Source of the DNA: Bacteroidota bacterium
GTDB taxonomy: Bacteria; Bacteroidota; Bacteroidia; Bacteroidales; UBA10428
NCBI GenBank assembly: GCA_023442525.1
Contig: JAEZZA010000006.1
Location: 124,001 to 188,000 of the forward strand
Direction: 5' to 3'
Length of the DNA: 64,000 nt
Position numbers and translations under genes: made by a program. Numbering within the stretch: the stretch's first letter is position 1; each line of letters starts with the position of its first letter. This document shows positions 53,982 through 62,300 of this stretch, piece after piece. Below the pieces are notes generated by a model, which made no database searches, was not told where the DNA came from, and worked only from the letters and a program-made list of their open reading frames with translations.

Positions 53982-55028
53982 ATGAACAGCCGAAAAACCA
54001 TCCGTTATATCATTTATGTTATTTTAGTGGTTTTTGCCATTGCCGCCATTCAGCTTGGCAGAATGTACCAGCACATTTTCAGCCCTAATATCAAAACTCC
54101 GGGAAACAAAGATTTCTTTTTATATATTCCAACCGGTTCGGATTACGACGACGTAATTGCCATGCTGGAGAAAAACAAGCTGATCAGTGACGGTAAAACA
54201 TTCACATGGGCTGCGGAAAAGAAGAAATATCAGGATAATGTACACCCCGGAAGATACAAGATCCGTAACAACATGTCGAACAATGAGCTGCTGAATATTT
54301 TACGGGCTGGTCTGCAGGAACCTGTTAATCTCGTTATCAATATGGCCAGAACACCTCGTGAATTGGCCGAAAAGGTGTCGAAACAAATTGAACCCGGACC
54401 CGATGAATTGCACAGCCTGATGAACGATGAGATGTTCACAGATAAATATGGATTTAACCGGCAGACCATAATAGGAATGTTTCTTCCCAATACGTATGAA
54501 TTCTGGTGGAATACAAGTGCCGAAGGGTTTTTCGACAGGATGCACAAGGAATATGAAAGATTCTGGACCAGGGAAAGATCAGCCTTGCTAAAGGAGATGA
54601 ATATGACCAGGAACGAAGTGATCACACTGGCATCGATAATAATTAACGAGACTAATAAATCGGATGAATACAGGCGAATTGCCGGTGTATATATCAATCG
54701 CCTGAATAGTGGAATGAGGCTTCAGGCCGATCCTACGGTTAAATTCGCACTGGGTAAATTCGAGAAACAGCGTATACTCAAAAAGGATACTTATGTGGAT
54801 TCACCTTACAATACATATTTATATGCCGGATTGCCTCCGGGACCTATATCAATTCCCACTATAAGTGCCATTGATGCGGTATTAAGGTATGAAAAACATG
54901 ACTATCTTTACTTCTGTGCAAAGGAAGATTTCTCCGGTTATCATAACTTTGCCCGAACACTGGCTCAGCATAATAAGAATGCCCGCTTATACCAGAGTGC
55001 GCTTAACCGGCGCAGAATAATGAGGTAG
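53982..55028 (+). CDS. mltG: Endolytic transglycosylase MltG
   Basis: Cuts nascent peptidoglycan strands at the inner membrane and so sets glycan length. The 348-residue protein has an N-terminal membrane helix (YIIYVILVVFAIAAIQLG), a LysM-like segment, and the YceG domain. The catalytic site is TLASIIINETNKSDEYRRIAGVYINRL with the essential glutamate at about E223, followed by MRLQADPTVKFALG near 248 and the SPYNTYLYAGLPPGPISIPT motif. One glutamate position often present before it (EKET) reads INET here. It is 10 nt after nfeD. Confidence 0.93.
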   Translation: MNSRKTIRYIIYVILVVFAIAAIQLGRMYQHIFSPNIKTPGNKDFFLYIPTGSDYDDVIAMLEKNKLISDGKTFTWAAEKKKYQDNVHPGRYKIRNNMSNNELLNILRAGLQEPVNLVINMARTPRELAEKVSKQIEPGPDELHSLMNDEMFTDKYGFNRQTIIGMFLPNTYEFWWNTSAEGFFDRMHKEYERFWTRERSALLKEMNMTRNEVITLASIIINETNKSDEYRRIAGVYINRLNSGMRLQADPTVKFALGKFEKQRILKKDTYVDSPYNTYLYAGLPPGPISIPTISAIDAVLRYEKHDYLYFCAKEDFSGYHNFARTLAQHNKNARLYQSALNRRRIMR

Positions 55029-55095
55029 CGGGTGAAATTTATAAGCAGTGGAAATTTACCTTAATCAAACCTAAATCTGAAATTGCCTATTTCTT

Positions 55096-56505
55096 ATGGA
55101 TAAGATCAAGTTCGGAACTGACGGATGGCGAGCCGTAATTGCTAAGGATTTTACGATTGATAACGTTGCAAAAATATCATTGGCTACCGCATTGTGGCTT
55201 ACCCGCAAATTTAAAAATCCTGTTGCCGTTGTCGGATACGATTGCCGTTTTGGCGGTGAAATGTTCATGGAAGCCGTTGCTAAAATACTGGCTTCTAAAG
55301 GTATCCGTGTATTTGTTTCTGAACGTTTCGTTACCACGCCCATGGTATCACTGGGAGTAAGTAAACTTAAGGCTCAATGCGGAATAGTTATATCTGCAAG
55401 CCATAACAGTGCCGAATACAGCGGATATAAGTTACGTGGCGAACATGGCGGACCGATGTTCGACAAGGATCTCAAGGATGTGGAAAATCTTATCAGCAAC
55501 GAGGTTGAGATCGATCTCGAATTGATTAACTGGAATTATCTTCTTGAACAGGGACTGATAAATTATATTGACCTGGAAAATATCTATCTGAAGGAAGTGA
55601 AGGATTCATTTGATCTTTCGATTATCGGAAATTCAGGCCTGAAACTTGCTTTTGACGCGATGTATGGAAGTACCCAAATCCTGATGTCCAAGCTGTTGCC
55701 GGGAGTACTGAATTTCCATTGCGAGATCAATCCGTCGTTCCGGGGTATCCGTCCCGATCCGATCCGGAAAAATCTTCACGAACTGATCGAGTTTGTCTGG
55801 AATAGAAAAGATATCGACTGCAGTATGGCAGTGGATGGCGATGGCGACCGTCTTGCCATGCTCGATAAGGATGCGGCTTATTATGACGCCAACCACCTGG
55901 TGCTGATGCTCATACATTATCTTGCCGGGTATAAAAAGTATCCGGGGAAAGTGCTCGTCAGCTTTGCCACCACCAATAAAGTGGAAAAACTGTGCATTCA
56001 TTACGGTGTTGAAGTAATCCGCACACATGTAGGGTTTAAGGAATCATCACGCATAATGACCGAGGAGCAAATATTGCTTGCGGCGGAAGAATCGGGAGGT
56101 ATTTCGATAGGTGATAATATTCCCGAACGAGATGCATTGCGCGCGGGATTAACTATATGGCAATGGATGGCTGAATCGGGCAAGTCATTTAAAGAATTGT
56201 ACAACGAAGTTATCAGTATAACAGGACCCTTTTCATTTGAACGTGCAAACATAGAGCTGAACCGTAACTCAAGAAATAAGATCCTCGAAAAATGCGGCAA
56301 CGGTTCTTATGATCATTTTGGCCGGTTTAACGTGGAACGGTTTGAAGTATTCGATGGTTTTAAATTTTTCTTCTCTGAAAACGACTGGCTCATGTTACGG
56401 TCGTCGGGAACCGAACCACTAATCAGGTTATACGCCGAAGCCGGTGATGAAGAAACCGCCCAGGAAATCATTTTCTCAGGAATGAAAGCTGTGATGGAGC
56501 AGTAG
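55096..56505 (+). CDS. Phosphoglucomutase/phosphomannomutase-family alpha-D-phosphohexomutase
   Basis: A 469-residue enzyme moving phosphate between C1 and C6 of a hexose. The phosphoserine loop is SASHNSAEYSGYK with S102, the metal loop DGDGDRLAM near 248-256, the sugar-binding loop EESGGISIGDNIPERDA near 331-347, and the phosphate-binding loop RSSGTEPLIRLY near 435-446. Glucose, mannose and glucosamine phosphates are all possible substrates. The sequence does not settle which. It is alone on the plus strand and is convergent with the gntR gene. Confidence 0.93.
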   Translation: MDKIKFGTDGWRAVIAKDFTIDNVAKISLATALWLTRKFKNPVAVVGYDCRFGGEMFMEAVAKILASKGIRVFVSERFVTTPMVSLGVSKLKAQCGIVISASHNSAEYSGYKLRGEHGGPMFDKDLKDVENLISNEVEIDLELINWNYLLEQGLINYIDLENIYLKEVKDSFDLSIIGNSGLKLAFDAMYGSTQILMSKLLPGVLNFHCEINPSFRGIRPDPIRKNLHELIEFVWNRKDIDCSMAVDGDGDRLAMLDKDAAYYDANHLVLMLIHYLAGYKKYPGKVLVSFATTNKVEKLCIHYGVEVIRTHVGFKESSRIMTEEQILLAAEESGGISIGDNIPERDALRAGLTIWQWMAESGKSFKELYNEVISITGPFSFERANIELNRNSRNKILEKCGNGSYDHFGRFNVERFEVFDGFKFFFSENDWLMLRSSGTEPLIRLYAEAGDEETAQEIIFSGMKAVMEQ

Positions 56506-56507
56506 AA

Positions 56508-57218
56508 TTAGAATGTTCCGTATAGCGCGTGCTCTTCGGTATTGCAGTAGATCGAAGAAAAGAAGTGAAAACCGGGCCGGTTGGTGTTGAGACGGCGCTG
56601 CAGATGCAATACAGGATGACCCGGACTTACTCCCAGATGTTCACAAATTGTATCGTTGGCATGTATAGCCCTTAGGCGCTGTTCACCATTCTTAACCTCA
56701 ACCTGATAAGCCTTGCGCAGAATTTCAAAAAGCGACTGATCTTCAAATTTACGGTTACAAAAGCGGGGCAGATTGATATCGGGTAAAAAATTGAGATCAT
56801 AAAACACGGGCGTGTCATTCACGAGCCGGAGACGTTCGAGGAAAATACAACCCGATTTCCGGAATTCCTCACTGAGTGGAAACATGAAATCGTCAGGCCA
56901 GGGTATAACACGTGGTTTCGACAGTATTTGTGTCCTTAAATTGTGTTTACCAAGCGCCGATGTGGTACCTGAGATCGACAGAATGCCTATTCCGTTAGGC
57001 ATGCCATAAACAATACTTCCCTTTCCCTTATGTTTGCGGATTACTCCTTCGTGCAAAAGGGCATCAAGGGCATGCCTTACTGTGGGTCTGGTAATGCCGA
57101 ACCTCGAACAAAGATTGTTTTCGGAAGGTAACAGATCGCCGGGCTTATATACCCCATCGATTATCTGCTTCCGGAGTATTTCATACAATTTTCTGTACTC
57201 GGGCAATGAATTTTTCAT
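56508..57218 (-). CDS. GntR/HutC-family transcriptional regulator
   Basis: A 236-residue repressor. The N-terminal winged helix (about 5-70) has RKQIIDGVYKPGDLLPSENN and the recognition segment GITRPTVRHALDALLHEGVI. Residues about 85-232 form a UTRA effector-binding domain (ILSKPRVIPWPDDFMFPL to EHALYGTF). HutC-type regulators sense small metabolites such as sugar phosphates and repress catabolic operons. The gene faces away from the E2-E1-PHP-aldolase operon across a 197-bp region that holds two matching GntR operators, one only 7 bp before its own start, so autoregulation is likely. Confidence 0.93.
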   Translation of the reverse strand: MKNSLPEYRKLYEILRKQIIDGVYKPGDLLPSENNLCSRFGITRPTVRHALDALLHEGVIRKHKGKGSIVYGMPNGIGILSISGTTSALGKHNLRTQILSKPRVIPWPDDFMFPLSEEFRKSGCIFLERLRLVNDTPVFYDLNFLPDINLPRFCNRKFEDQSLFEILRKAYQVEVKNGEQRLRAIHANDTICEHLGVSPGHPVLHLQRRLNTNRPGFHFFSSIYCNTEEHALYGTF

Positions 57219-57224
57219 GCATTT

Positions 57225-57240
57225 ACTTGTATATACAAGT
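57225..57240. promoter_or_regulatory. GntR operator 1
   Basis: ACTTGTATATACAAGT, a perfect 16-bp palindrome containing the GntR-type core GT-ATAT-AC. It is 7 bp upstream of the gntR start codon, covering its leader. Confidence 0.85.
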
Positions 57241-57273
57241 TATAAAATTTACATTTGTCAGGTAAACTTTATA
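57241..57273. promoter_or_regulatory. Second type of inverted repeat in the gntR-E2 spacer
   Basis: TATAAAATTTAC (57241-57252) and GTAAACTTTATA (57262-57273) are 12-bp arms, 11 of 12 complementary, with a 9-nt loop. It abuts operator 1 and does not share its sequence, so it may bind another protein. Confidence 0.55.
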
Positions 57274-57308
57274 GCGTCTTTTAACGTAGTAAATATAGTA
57301 ATTTATTA

Positions 57309-57324
57309 ACTTATGTTTACAAGT
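57309..57324. promoter_or_regulatory. GntR operator 2
   Basis: ACTTATGTTTACAAGT, 14 of 16 identical to operator 1 at the outer and inner half-sites (ACTT...ACAAGT), with flanking A/T extending the dyad to 18 bp. It lies 92 bp before the E2 start and is well placed to control the E2-E1-PHP-aldolase operon. Confidence 0.8.
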
Positions 57325-57415
57325 TAAATTAAAAACGATCTGTATTCCGTATTTTTCCATCCCCGAACCTGATGACCTGTAAATAAAATTTCATTAACGA
57401 GTAAGTTCAATAAAA

Positions 57416-58606
57416 ATGGCAACACCTGTAATTATGCCCCGGCAGGGCCAATCGGTTGAAACCTGTATTATAACCACATGGTACAAGCATAAGGGAGAAA
57501 AGGTAAATGCGGGCGACATTCTTTTCTCGTATGAAACCGACAAGGCATCATTCGATTGTGAATCTCCTGCATCCGGCATTCTCATTGACATCTTCTTTCC
57601 CGAAGGCCAGGAAGTTCCGGTGCTGACCAATGTAGCAGTTATCGGAGAACAGGGCGAAGATGCCACCGGATTCCAAACGGCTGTATTGCCGGACGAAGGA
57701 AAGCAGACCAACCAGCCGGTTCCGGTGATCCATGAAAAGGAAACGCCTTCTGAACCAGTTGCAAATGAACAAAGGGTGAAAATATCACCCCGCGCACGTG
57801 TAATGGCCGCGAAAATGGGGATTAATATTAATCGCATTACAGGCAGCGGTCCTAATGGAAGGATCATTGCACGGGATATTGAAAATTACAGTGAAAAATC
57901 GTCAGGTGAAGAATACACTGAAATCAAAGTATCAAATGTCAGAAAAATTATAGCGCGTGCCATGCACGAATCGTTGAGCCGGTCGGCCCAGCTTACGCAT
58001 CATTTATCGGCTGATGCCCGGAAGATTCTCTCGTTACGCAAACAGATCAAGGCAGAACAGGAAAAAGGCAGTACGGTTAACATTACTCTTAATGATATGA
58101 TCTGTTATGCCGTTATCCGTGCACTTGAAAAACACCCTGATATAAACGGTCACTTCCTGGGCGAGTCCATTCGCCGGTATAACGCCATACATCTTGGACT
58201 TGCAGTGGACACGTCGAGAGGGCTTATGGTTCCTGCACTTAAAAAGGCAAATGAGTTGCATCTGAAAGCCCTTTCGATCCGGCTGTCGGAATTAGCCGGC
58301 CAATGCCGGAAGGGAAACGTCCAACCCGACCTGCTTTCGCCCGAGGCAGCCTCATTTACTATTTCAAACCTCGGCAATTACGGTGTTGAGATGTTCACCC
58401 CGATCATTAATCTTCCGCAGATAGCCATTCTTGGAGTGAACACCATTATTCAACGCCCGGCAGAACTTGAACCTGGAGTGATCGGATTCGTACCCATGCT
58501 CGGACTGTCGCTTACATACGACCATCGGGCTGTAGATGGTGGCCCGGCAACTTTGTTCCTCAAAGAAATAAAAGATCAGATCGAAAATTTTCAATCAATA
58601 ATATAG
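57416..58606 (+). CDS. 2-oxo-acid dehydrogenase E2 (lipoyl acyltransferase)
   Basis: A 396-residue dihydrolipoyl acyltransferase. A single lipoyl domain (1-80) has the lipoylation lysine K43 in YETDKASFD. A linker leads to the E3/E1-binding domain (about 118-155: ISPRARVMAAKMGININRITGSGPNGRI), then the catalytic domain (about 170-396) with the His-Asp signature DHRAVDGG, H370. It transfers an acyl group from lipoate to CoA. Only one lipoyl domain is present. First gene of the GntR-controlled operon, 8 nt before the E1 gene. The acyl substrate is unknown. Confidence 0.93.
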   Translation: MATPVIMPRQGQSVETCIITTWYKHKGEKVNAGDILFSYETDKASFDCESPASGILIDIFFPEGQEVPVLTNVAVIGEQGEDATGFQTAVLPDEGKQTNQPVPVIHEKETPSEPVANEQRVKISPRARVMAAKMGININRITGSGPNGRIIARDIENYSEKSSGEEYTEIKVSNVRKIIARAMHESLSRSAQLTHHLSADARKILSLRKQIKAEQEKGSTVNITLNDMICYAVIRALEKHPDINGHFLGESIRRYNAIHLGLAVDTSRGLMVPALKKANELHLKALSIRLSELAGQCRKGNVQPDLLSPEAASFTISNLGNYGVEMFTPIINLPQIAILGVNTIIQRPAELEPGVIGFVPMLGLSLTYDHRAVDGGPATLFLKEIKDQIENFQSII

Positions 58607-58614
58607 CCTTAAAA

Positions 58615-61083
58615 ATGCCTAAAAGTCAATTCATCGATCCGGCAGAAATTCGAAAACCGGCTATTCTCAGCTTCGGTACAATACCTGTGAACCAGTATTC
58701 GAAAATAATTGCCGATGAGCGTAAGAATTTCAGCAACGAAGATTTTATCCGTATTTACAGGGATATGGTCATAATTCGTGAATTCGAAAACATGCTCAAC
58801 GAAATAAAAGTTAAAAACGAATATCACGGCATTGCTTACAATCACCCGGGTCCGGCTCACCTGTCGATGGGACAGGAAGCTGCTGCTGTGGGCATGGCTT
58901 ACCTGCTTTCGGTTGATGATCTCATTTTCGGATCGCACCGGAGTCACGGCGAAATTCTTGCCAAAGGTTTGTCGGCCATTTACCAGCTTGATGATGCAGA
59001 ACTGATGCGCATCATGAAGAATTACTTTGATGGAAAGATTCTCCGAGTGGTTGAAGAGGGACACCAGGGAACAGTGAAGGAACTGGCTGAGAATTTTCTG
59101 CTTTACGGTACACTTGCTGAAATTTTCGCACGTGAAAACGGATTCAACAAGGGACTGGGCGGATCGATGCACGCCTTCTTCACTCCCTTCGGCATTTTTC
59201 CAAATAACGCTATAGTAGGCGGTTCAGGCGATATTTCAGTCGGTGCCGCCTTGTTCAAAAAAGTGAATAACAAACCGGGAATTGTGGTTTGTAACATTGG
59301 TGACGCTTCAATGGCGTGCGGACCGGTTTGGGAAGGCATTACCTTCGCGTCCATGGATCAGTACAGAGAGTTGTGGGACGATGCCTATAAAGGAGGTCTC
59401 CCGGTGCTTTTCAACATAATGAATAACCAGTACGGCATGGGAGGTCAGACCTGCGGCGAAACTATGGGTTACGGACTTGCAGCACGTATAGGTGCCGGTG
59501 TAAATCCCGAGATGATGCATGCCGAAAGAGTTGACGGATACAATCCGCTTGCTGTTATTGATGCTTTCAGGCGTAAAAAGAAAATTCTGCTCGATAAAAA
59601 GGGGCCCGTACTGCTGGATACACTCACCTACCGCTATAGCGGACATTCACCTTCCGACGCTTCATCGTATCGTAACCGCGAAGAAGTAGAAGCCTGGCAG
59701 CAGGTTGATTCCATTGTACAATACGGTAACAACCTGATCTCTGATAAGATTGCAGATAGCGACCAGCTTGAAAACATATATCTCCGGATCATTTCGCGGA
59801 TTGAGGAAACGCTGAAACTGTCAATCGACGATACCCGGTCACCCCGTATTAATCTGAATCTCAATCCCGATGCCATAGGCGAAATGATGTTTTCGAATGG
59901 TTCTGCAGATGCGCTGGATTCGGGCATTCCGGAAACCAAAATTTCATTGGAAGAGAATCCCAGGGTAAAAGCCATTAAAAACAAGGAAAGATTCCATATA
60001 GGAAGTGATGGTAAACCGGTTTCAAAAACCCGACAGTTCCAGCTGCGCGACGGGATTTTTGAAGCAATTATCGACAGGTTTTATAAAGATCCCACGCTGG
60101 TTGCCTATGGCGAAGAAAATCGCGACTGGGGCGGCGCTTTTGCTGTATACCGTGGGCTTACCGAGGCCCTTCCCTATCATCGCCTGTTTAACTCACCTAT
60201 CGCTGAAGGTGCAATAGTGGGCACAGCCATCGGCTATGGAATGGCAGGAGGAAGGGTAATTGCAGAAATTATGTACTGCGATTTCATAGGGCGTTCAGGC
60301 GATGAACTATTTAACCAGCTCCCTAAATGGCAGGCAATGAGTGGTAACCTGATTAAAATGCCCGTGATAATAAGGGTATCTGTAGGTTCAAAATATGGGG
60401 CACAGCATTCACAGGACTGGTCATCGCTTGTAGCTCATGTTCCCGGAATCAAGGCCGTATTCCCTGCTTCACCATACGATGCTAAAGGTCTTATGAACAG
60501 TGCGCTCCAGGGAACCGATCCGGTGGTATTCTTCGAAAGCCAGCGGATTTATGATGTTGGAGAACAGTTTCATGAAGGCGGAGTACCCGAAGGCTATTAT
60601 GAAATTCCTATCGGAGAGCCCGATATTAAAAGGGAAGGAAATGATATTACCATTCTTTCAGTGGGTTCGACCTTGTACACTGCCATTAAAGCAGCCGATG
60701 AACTTTCCGGCAGATATGGCATTTCGGCCGAAATTATCGATGCCAGGAGCCTGGTACCGTTTAACTATGAGCCGGTTCTGCAATCGGTGAGAAAGACAGG
60801 ACGGATTGTTCTGGTTAGCGATGCCTGCTCTCGCGGTTCGTATCTGCGTGATATGGCTTCGAACATTGCTGAAATGGCCTTCGACGATCTGGACGCCCCC
60901 CCGATAGTTGTCGGTTCACGGAACTGGATAACTCCGGCTTATGAAATGGAACAGTACTTCTTTCCCCAACCCGCATGGATAATCGATGCCATACATGAAC
61001 GGATACTACCGTTAAAGGGGCACAAGGTATCAACCGACTGGTCGGTTCATTCACAATTATCAAGAGCAGCAAAAGGCGTATGA
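58615..61083 (+). CDS. 2-oxo-acid dehydrogenase E1, fused alpha and beta subunits
   Basis: An 822-residue thiamine-diphosphate-dependent decarboxylase with both E1 subunits in one chain. The alpha part (about 30-400) has the TPP motif GDASMACGPVWEG with NN at the end, near residues 228-273, and the YRYSGHSPSD loop near 342. A linker of about 60 residues leads to the beta part (about 465-800) with EENRDWGGAF, NSPIAEGAIVGTAIGYG and the IRVSVGSKYGAQHSQDW segment. It oxidatively decarboxylates a 2-oxo acid and acylates E2. Pyruvate, branched-chain oxo acids or acetoin are possible. The fusion is common in this phylum. Confidence 0.92.
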   Translation: MPKSQFIDPAEIRKPAILSFGTIPVNQYSKIIADERKNFSNEDFIRIYRDMVIIREFENMLNEIKVKNEYHGIAYNHPGPAHLSMGQEAAAVGMAYLLSVDDLIFGSHRSHGEILAKGLSAIYQLDDAELMRIMKNYFDGKILRVVEEGHQGTVKELAENFLLYGTLAEIFARENGFNKGLGGSMHAFFTPFGIFPNNAIVGGSGDISVGAALFKKVNNKPGIVVCNIGDASMACGPVWEGITFASMDQYRELWDDAYKGGLPVLFNIMNNQYGMGGQTCGETMGYGLAARIGAGVNPEMMHAERVDGYNPLAVIDAFRRKKKILLDKKGPVLLDTLTYRYSGHSPSDASSYRNREEVEAWQQVDSIVQYGNNLISDKIADSDQLENIYLRIISRIEETLKLSIDDTRSPRINLNLNPDAIGEMMFSNGSADALDSGIPETKISLEENPRVKAIKNKERFHIGSDGKPVSKTRQFQLRDGIFEAIIDRFYKDPTLVAYGEENRDWGGAFAVYRGLTEALPYHRLFNSPIAEGAIVGTAIGYGMAGGRVIAEIMYCDFIGRSGDELFNQLPKWQAMSGNLIKMPVIIRVSVGSKYGAQHSQDWSSLVAHVPGIKAVFPASPYDAKGLMNSALQGTDPVVFFESQRIYDVGEQFHEGGVPEGYYEIPIGEPDIKREGNDITILSVGSTLYTAIKAADELSGRYGISAEIIDARSLVPFNYEPVLQSVRKTGRIVLVSDACSRGSYLRDMASNIAEMAFDDLDAPPIVVGSRNWITPAYEMEQYFFPQPAWIIDAIHERILPLKGHKVSTDWSVHSQLSRAAKGV

Positions 61084-62300
61084 AACAGACTGAATTCCCC
61101 GACGAACAGACACTTCTTTCAATGTTCCCCGAAGTGACCGAGCTTAATGTGAACACGCATATCCATACTCCCTATTCATTCAGCTCCTTCAGCGATATAC
61201 CTTCCATTTTTAAAATGGCTGCTGAAGAAAATATCGCATGCCTGGGAATTAACGATTTCTTTGTTACGGATGGCTATGAATCTTTCCATACGGAAGCCGG
61301 GAAGACAGGAGTGCTGCCTCTCTTTAATATTGAATTTATCGGGCTTCTTCGCAGCGAACAAAAAGATGGTATTAGGATCAACGACCCGAATAACCCGGGA
61401 AGATGTTATTTCTGCGGCAAGGGTTTGGATTATCCTTATCATCTGGGCAAAAATAAAGCCGAAAAACTTGGCAGGATTATAGAATTGAGCCAGGAACAGA
61501 TGAAAGCCATGATCAGCAAGATAAATCTTCTGTTTGAAGAAATAAGTCTCCCTCTACAGCTCGATTATGAATCAGTAAAAAAAACTTATGCTAAAAATCT
61601 GGTAAGAGAAAGACACCTTGCCAAAGCCATCAGAACTGCAATTCATGATTACTATCGGGAGGATAAGGATCAGATCTCTGCCCTGTCACTCCTTTTCCGG
61701 AAACCTGTCGAATCAGCTCCCGGTGATATACCTTCTTTGGAGAATGAAATACGATCGAATCTGCTCAAGGCAGGAGGAAGAGCTTTTGTGGAAGAGGATG
61801 AAACCACCTTTATGAGCCTTGAAGAAATAATTGAAATTATTGAGGATGCCGGAGGAATTCCCTGCTATCCGGTACTGCTCGACGATAAAAAAGGTAACTA
61901 CACTGAGTTCGAAAAATCGTTCGACAAATTATATGAAGAACTGACTAAATATAATATAAGCTGCATTGAGCTTATTCCGGGGAGGAACGAGGCTGCCCAT
62001 CTCGAATCTTTTGTAAGTTTTTTCAACCTGAAAGGATTTCTGATCGTTATGGGCACCGAACATAATACTCCCGAAATGATACCACTGACCTGTGATACAC
62101 GGGGGAAAGTCCCGTTATCTCCGGAAATGAAACGGATATCTTACGAAGGCGCCTGTATTATAGCCGCACATCAGTATTTGAGGTCTGCAGGCAGAAATGG
62201 ATATCTGCTTAAGATTCTGTCTGCCGAAGAAAGAAAGCATTTTATCAAACTCGGGAATGCATTAATTCATTTCCGGAATCAAAATAACCATCAGCAATGA
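61080..62300 (+). CDS. PHP-domain protein of unknown function
   Basis: A 406-residue protein with an N-terminal PHP metal site: NTHIHTPYS holds H27 and H29, followed by LPLFNIEF near residue 79 as a further ligand. A CYFCGKG pair (near residues 99-105) and a conserved C-terminal half with GTEHNTPEMIPLTCDTRG near 325-345 complete it. Some PHP proteins are phosphoesterases, for example histidinol phosphatase. The insertion and C-terminal half are not of that family, so I assign no substrate. It overlaps E1 by 4 nt and the aldolase gene by 4 nt (ATGA), so it is a core member of the operon. Confidence 0.8.
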   Translation: MKQTEFPDEQTLLSMFPEVTELNVNTHIHTPYSFSSFSDIPSIFKMAAEENIACLGINDFFVTDGYESFHTEAGKTGVLPLFNIEFIGLLRSEQKDGIRINDPNNPGRCYFCGKGLDYPYHLGKNKAEKLGRIIELSQEQMKAMISKINLLFEEISLPLQLDYESVKKTYAKNLVRERHLAKAIRTAIHDYYREDKDQISALSLLFRKPVESAPGDIPSLENEIRSNLLKAGGRAFVEEDETTFMSLEEIIEIIEDAGGIPCYPVLLDDKKGNYTEFEKSFDKLYEELTKYNISCIELIPGRNEAAHLESFVSFFNLKGFLIVMGTEHNTPEMIPLTCDTRGKVPLSPEMKRISYEGACIIAAHQYLRSAGRNGYLLKILSAEERKHFIKLGNALIHFRNQNNHQQ

